NCBI RefSeq assembly: GCF_004005495.1
Contig: NZ_RZYA01000007.1
Location: forward strand, 248,001 to 312,000
Source of the DNA: Streptomyces antnestii
GTDB taxonomy: Bacteria > Actinomycetota > Actinomycetes > Streptomycetales > Streptomycetaceae
Reading direction: 5' to 3'
DNA length: 64,000 nt
In this document: piece after piece, positions 61,553-64,000 of the stretch
How positions within the stretch are numbered: position 1 is the stretch's first letter
How the letters are laid out: every line of letters starts with the position of its first letter
Program-made: the position numbers and the translations under genes
Notes under the pieces: generated by a model
Told to the model about the DNA's origin: nothing
The model's input: only the letters and a program-made list of their open reading frames with translations
Database searches by the model: none

Positions 61553-62320
61553 TCAGGCGACGCCCGCATTGAGGAAGATTCCGCCGTCCACCACGAGGGT
61601 CTGACCGGTGATCCAGTCGGACTGCTGCGAGGTCAGGAAGGCGGCGGCCCCGCCGATGTCCGCGGGCACGCCGAGCCGGGCCAGCGGGTAGGCGGCCGCG
61701 GCCTCCTCCTCGCGCCCCTCGTAGAGGGCCTGGGCGAACTTGGTCTTGACGACCGCCGGGGCGATCGCGTTGACCCGCACCTTTGGCGCGAACTCGTGCG
61801 CCAACTGGACGGTCATGTTGATCATCGCCGCCTTGCTGATGCCGTACGCGCCGATGAACGGGGACGGGGCGAGGCCCGCGACGGAGGCGATGTTGACGAT
61901 CGCCCCGCCGTTCTCGCTCTGCCACGCCTTCCACGTCTGCTGGGCGAAGCCGAGCGCGGAGACGACGTTGGTCTCGAAGACCTTGCGGGCCACGTTCAGG
62001 TCGAGCTCGGCGATGGGGCCGAAGACCGGGTTGGTACCGGCGTTGTTGACCAGGAAGTCGACGCGGCCGAACGCCTCCATGGTGCGCTCGACGGCGGCGG
62101 CCTGGTGGGCCTCGTCGTGGGCCTTGCCGGCCACATAGATGGCGCGGTCGGACCCGAGGGTCTCGACGGCCTCCTTGAGGGCGTCCTCACCGCGTCCGGT
62201 GATGACGACGCGGTCGCCGCGGGCGACGAGCGCCTCGGCGATGCCGTAGCCGATGCCGCGGCTCGCACCGGTGACGAGGGCGACCTTGCCGGAGAGCTCC
62301 GGGAGCTGAGATGCAGTCAT
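61553..62320 (-). CDS. SDR family oxidoreductase
   Basis: 255 residues. Classical SDR: VALVTGASRGIGYGI, FLVNNAGTNP, SVAGLAPSPFIGAYGISKAAM with the catalytic Tyr and Lys, then VVDGGIFLNAG. It reduces or oxidises an alcohol/ketone with NAD(P). It follows another SDR gene by 17 bp, so the two are likely co-transcribed. Confidence 0.9.
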   Translation of the reverse strand: MTASQLPELSGKVALVTGASRGIGYGIAEALVARGDRVVITGRGEDALKEAVETLGSDRAIYVAGKAHDEAHQAAAVERTMEAFGRVDFLVNNAGTNPVFGPIAELDLNVARKVFETNVVSALGFAQQTWKAWQSENGGAIVNIASVAGLAPSPFIGAYGISKAAMINMTVQLAHEFAPKVRVNAIAPAVVKTKFAQALYEGREEEAAAAYPLARLGVPADIGGAAAFLTSQQSDWITGQTLVVDGGIFLNAGVA

Positions 62321-62337
62321 GTCCGTTTTCCCCGGCT

Positions 62338-63099
62338 TCAGTTGAGCGGTCCGCCGGCGACGTACAGGACCTGGCCGGAGACAAAGCCGGCCGCCTCGCC
62401 CGTGAAGAAGGCGATGGCGTTGGCGATGTCGTCGGGCTTGCCCACGCGCTGGACGGGGATCTGGGTGGCGGCGGCGGCCTGGAACTCCTCGAAGCCCATG
62501 CCGACGCGGGCGGCGGTGGCGGCCGTCATCTCGGTGACGATGAAGCCGGGGGCGACGGCGTTCGCGGTGACGCCGAACTTGCCGAGCTCCTTGGCGAGGG
62601 TCTTGGTGAAGCCCTGGAGGCCGGCCTTGGCGGCCGAGTAGTTGACCTGGCCGCGGTTACCGAGCGCCGAGGACGACGACAGGTTGACGATGCGGCCGAA
62701 CTTGGCGTCCACCATGTGCTTCTGGACGGCCTTCGACATCAGGAACGCGCCGCGCAGGTGCACGTTCATGACGGTGTCCCAGTCCAGGGCGCTCATCTTG
62801 AACAGCAGGTTGTCGCGGAGCACGCCCGCGTTGTTGACGAGGATCGTCGGCGCGCCGAGCTCCTCGGCGATGCGCGCGACCGCGGCCTCGACCTGTGCCT
62901 CGTCGGCTACGTCGCAGCCGACCGCGATGGCCTTGCCGCCGGCGTCGGTGATCTTCTCGACGGTGTCCTTGCAGGCCGCCTCGTCGAGGTCGATCACGGC
63001 GACGGCGCGGCCCTCCGCGGCCAGACGTACGGCGGTGGCGGCGCCGATGCCCCGTGCGGCACCGGTGACGATCGCGACGCGCTGCTCAGTGGTGGACAT
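62338..63099 (-). CDS. FabG-like 3-oxoacyl reductase (SDR)
   Basis: 253 residues. IVTGAARGIGAATAVRLA, ILVNNAGVLRDNLLFKM, RIVNLSSSSALGNRGQVNYSAAKAGLQGF and YVAGGPLN match FabG-type reductases. The catalytic residues Ser, Tyr and Lys are present. It probably works on acyl-CoA or ACP substrates together with the neighbouring SDR. A second fabG of this type is common beside catabolic genes. Confidence 0.9.
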   Translation of the reverse strand: MSTTEQRVAIVTGAARGIGAATAVRLAAEGRAVAVIDLDEAACKDTVEKITDAGGKAIAVGCDVADEAQVEAAVARIAEELGAPTILVNNAGVLRDNLLFKMSALDWDTVMNVHLRGAFLMSKAVQKHMVDAKFGRIVNLSSSSALGNRGQVNYSAAKAGLQGFTKTLAKELGKFGVTANAVAPGFIVTEMTAATAARVGMGFEEFQAAAATQIPVQRVGKPDDIANAIAFFTGEAAGFVSGQVLYVAGGPLN

Positions 63100-63191
63100 G
63101 CTCTTCGGTCTCCTCGCCCTAGAGTGCGGCCCTCACACCCATCTCGGTGAGCGACCGCTTAGTACCCTGTGGACGTGACGCTAGAAGCCCT

Positions 63192-63223
63192 GGCACCCGG
63201 TGTCAACGTACCCACCGGGTGCC
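63192..63223 (-). terminator. Perfect stem-loop upstream of the SDR operon
   Basis: GGCACCCGGTG (63192-63202) pairs with CACCGGGTGCC (63213-63223), an 11-bp stem with a 10-nt loop. It is 56 bp beyond the stop of the 144-residue membrane protein and probably ends that transcript before the SDR promoter. I see nothing else in 63100-63278. Confidence 0.65.
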
Positions 63224-63278
63224 CCTGATCACTCACCGCGATGCTCCACCGTGTTCTCTCCAGGGCACAGCGCGCAGA

Positions 63279-63713
63279 CTACGACCTGGCTATCTCTTGC
63301 CGGAGCTGGTGGGTGAAACGACGCAGGAGGTCCAACGTCTCCCGGAACTCGGCCCTGCGATCGTCCCTGCCCTCGGTGGGCCGGGTGCTCCAGACCCGGC
63401 TCGCGAGAGCAGCGGCAAGGTCGACCGTGTCGTCGGCGCAGAGCAGGTAGAGGGCTGAGCGTGCCTCCTGCATCCGGATCGCCAACTCGTTGGCTCCGGG
63501 ACCGTCGTCACCCAGCTGTGTTTCCTTCAGGTAGTCCAGTAGCTGAGTCACGGCCGTGTTGAAGCCGACCCCGGCTTTGAGCTTCTGCTCGCGCAGCCAC
63601 ATACGGTCATGCCGGCGCGCGGTGAACCACGAACCGAACAAGACCCCTATGAGACCGATAGCGGCACCGATGGCCACGGGCAGGATGTTCTCCACGGTCA
63701 ACTCCCCCGACAT
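63279..63713 (-). CDS. Membrane-anchored protein of unknown function
   Basis: 144 residues. One N-terminal membrane helix (ILPVAIGAAIGLIGVLFGSWF) is followed by a cytosolic helical domain with LLDYLKETQLGDDG and LDLLRRFTHQLRQEI. It does not match a family that I recognise. Such short membrane-anchored helical proteins are common in Streptomyces genomes. Confidence 0.75.
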   Translation of the reverse strand: MSGELTVENILPVAIGAAIGLIGVLFGSWFTARRHDRMWLREQKLKAGVGFNTAVTQLLDYLKETQLGDDGPGANELAIRMQEARSALYLLCADDTVDLAAALASRVWSTRPTEGRDDRRAEFRETLDLLRRFTHQLRQEIARS

Positions 63714-63782
63714 GTACAGCCATTGTCGGCAGGCTACAGATGCCGTCGGGGGCGCCGCACTCGATGAGCGCGCTGCGGAGCG

Positions 63783-64000
63783 CTAGCCACCCCAGCCGGT
63801 AGCGGCCACCACCTCACGGGCTATGTCCACGACCGACCGCCCGTCCGTCACCACCCGCACGGTGTCCGCAGTTGCCCGCTCGTCCAAGAGCCGTGCCTTG
63901 CGGGCGCTCGCCTTCAGCTCCCGCTCCAGCTCCGAGCCGAGCTCCCGGCCCGCCAACCGCTCGCCGGCAGTGGCGTCAGAGGCAGTGAGCAGAACCCTTA
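63783..64000 (-). CDS. AAA/nucleotide-kinase-like protein, C-terminal part
   Basis: The last 71 codons of a gene running in from the right edge, ending TAG at 63783-63785. The visible part reads RVLLTASDATAGERLAGRELGSELE, then TVRVVTDGRSVVDIAREVVAATGW. This looks like the lid and C-terminal end of a P-loop kinase-like ATPase. The P-loop itself is outside the window, so the assignment is tentative. Confidence 0.6.
   Translation of the reverse strand, partial: RVLLTASDATAGERLAGRELGSELERELKASARKARLLDERATADTVRVVTDGRSVVDIAREVVAATGWGG

Overview
The window is high-GC actinobacterial DNA, almost certainly a Streptomyces chromosome. Coding density is high with strong third-position GC bias. GTG and TTG starts are common, many neighbouring genes overlap by 4 bp, and the housekeeping content is typical (sbcCD, a third divergent EF-Tu, uppP, lnt, ung, several Lrp/AsnC, MarR, HxlR and XRE regulators). 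I see no tRNA, rRNA, CRISPR array or complete insertion sequence.

Layout. 1-7936: a partial PLP trans-sulfuration enzyme with a divergent Lrp regulator, a DUF885 metallohydrolase, a rhodanese with a divergent Lrp regulator, and sbcC-sbcD. 7937-8639: a 0.7 kb leader region of unusually low GC. 8640-27836: a biosynthetic gene cluster, all on the + strand. 27849-29591: a MarR regulator divergent from a YczE-like membrane protein and an FMN reductase, with two matching palindromes between them. 29633-43115: ordinary chromosomal genes (YigZ, APC permease, BlaI/M56 pair, CoA-binding protein, cupin, lipoprotein, YbaK, XRE-cupin/EamA pair, hexapeptide transferase, gamma-carbonic anhydrase, DedA, thioesterase, and a tandem pair of paralogous Pro/Gln-rich membrane proteins). 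43224-46463: a gene graveyard of MFS and nitroreductase fragments around one intact NAD(P)-binding protein. 46425-64000: spermidine-synthase-like protein, patatin, tuf3, TVP38, thiolase/HxlR, uppP, a 59-aa protein, lnt, an oxidoreductase, ung, a peptide-binding lipoprotein, two SDRs and a partial kinase-like gene.

The cluster is the centre of interest. It joins three modules. The first is a kynurenine-type tryptophan branch: tryptophan 2,3-dioxygenase (TDO), a KynB-like formamidase, a kynureninase-like PLP enzyme, an aromatic-ring FAD monooxygenase and a SAM methyltransferase, plus a second TDO-superfamily protein that has lost the distal histidine. The second is three ATP-grasp ligases from different subfamilies. 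The third is a one-module NRPS (heterocyclization, cysteine-type adenylation with an embedded methyltransferase-like domain, carrier) with a free-standing carrier protein and a type II thioesterase. Export would be by an MFS and a LysE-type transporter. A reasonable inference is an anthranilate- or kynurenine-derived acyl unit joined to a cysteine-derived thiazoline, with further amide bonds made by the ATP-grasp enzymes. No stand-alone aryl-activating enzyme is present. I do not recognise the cluster as a characterised one, and the product is unknown.
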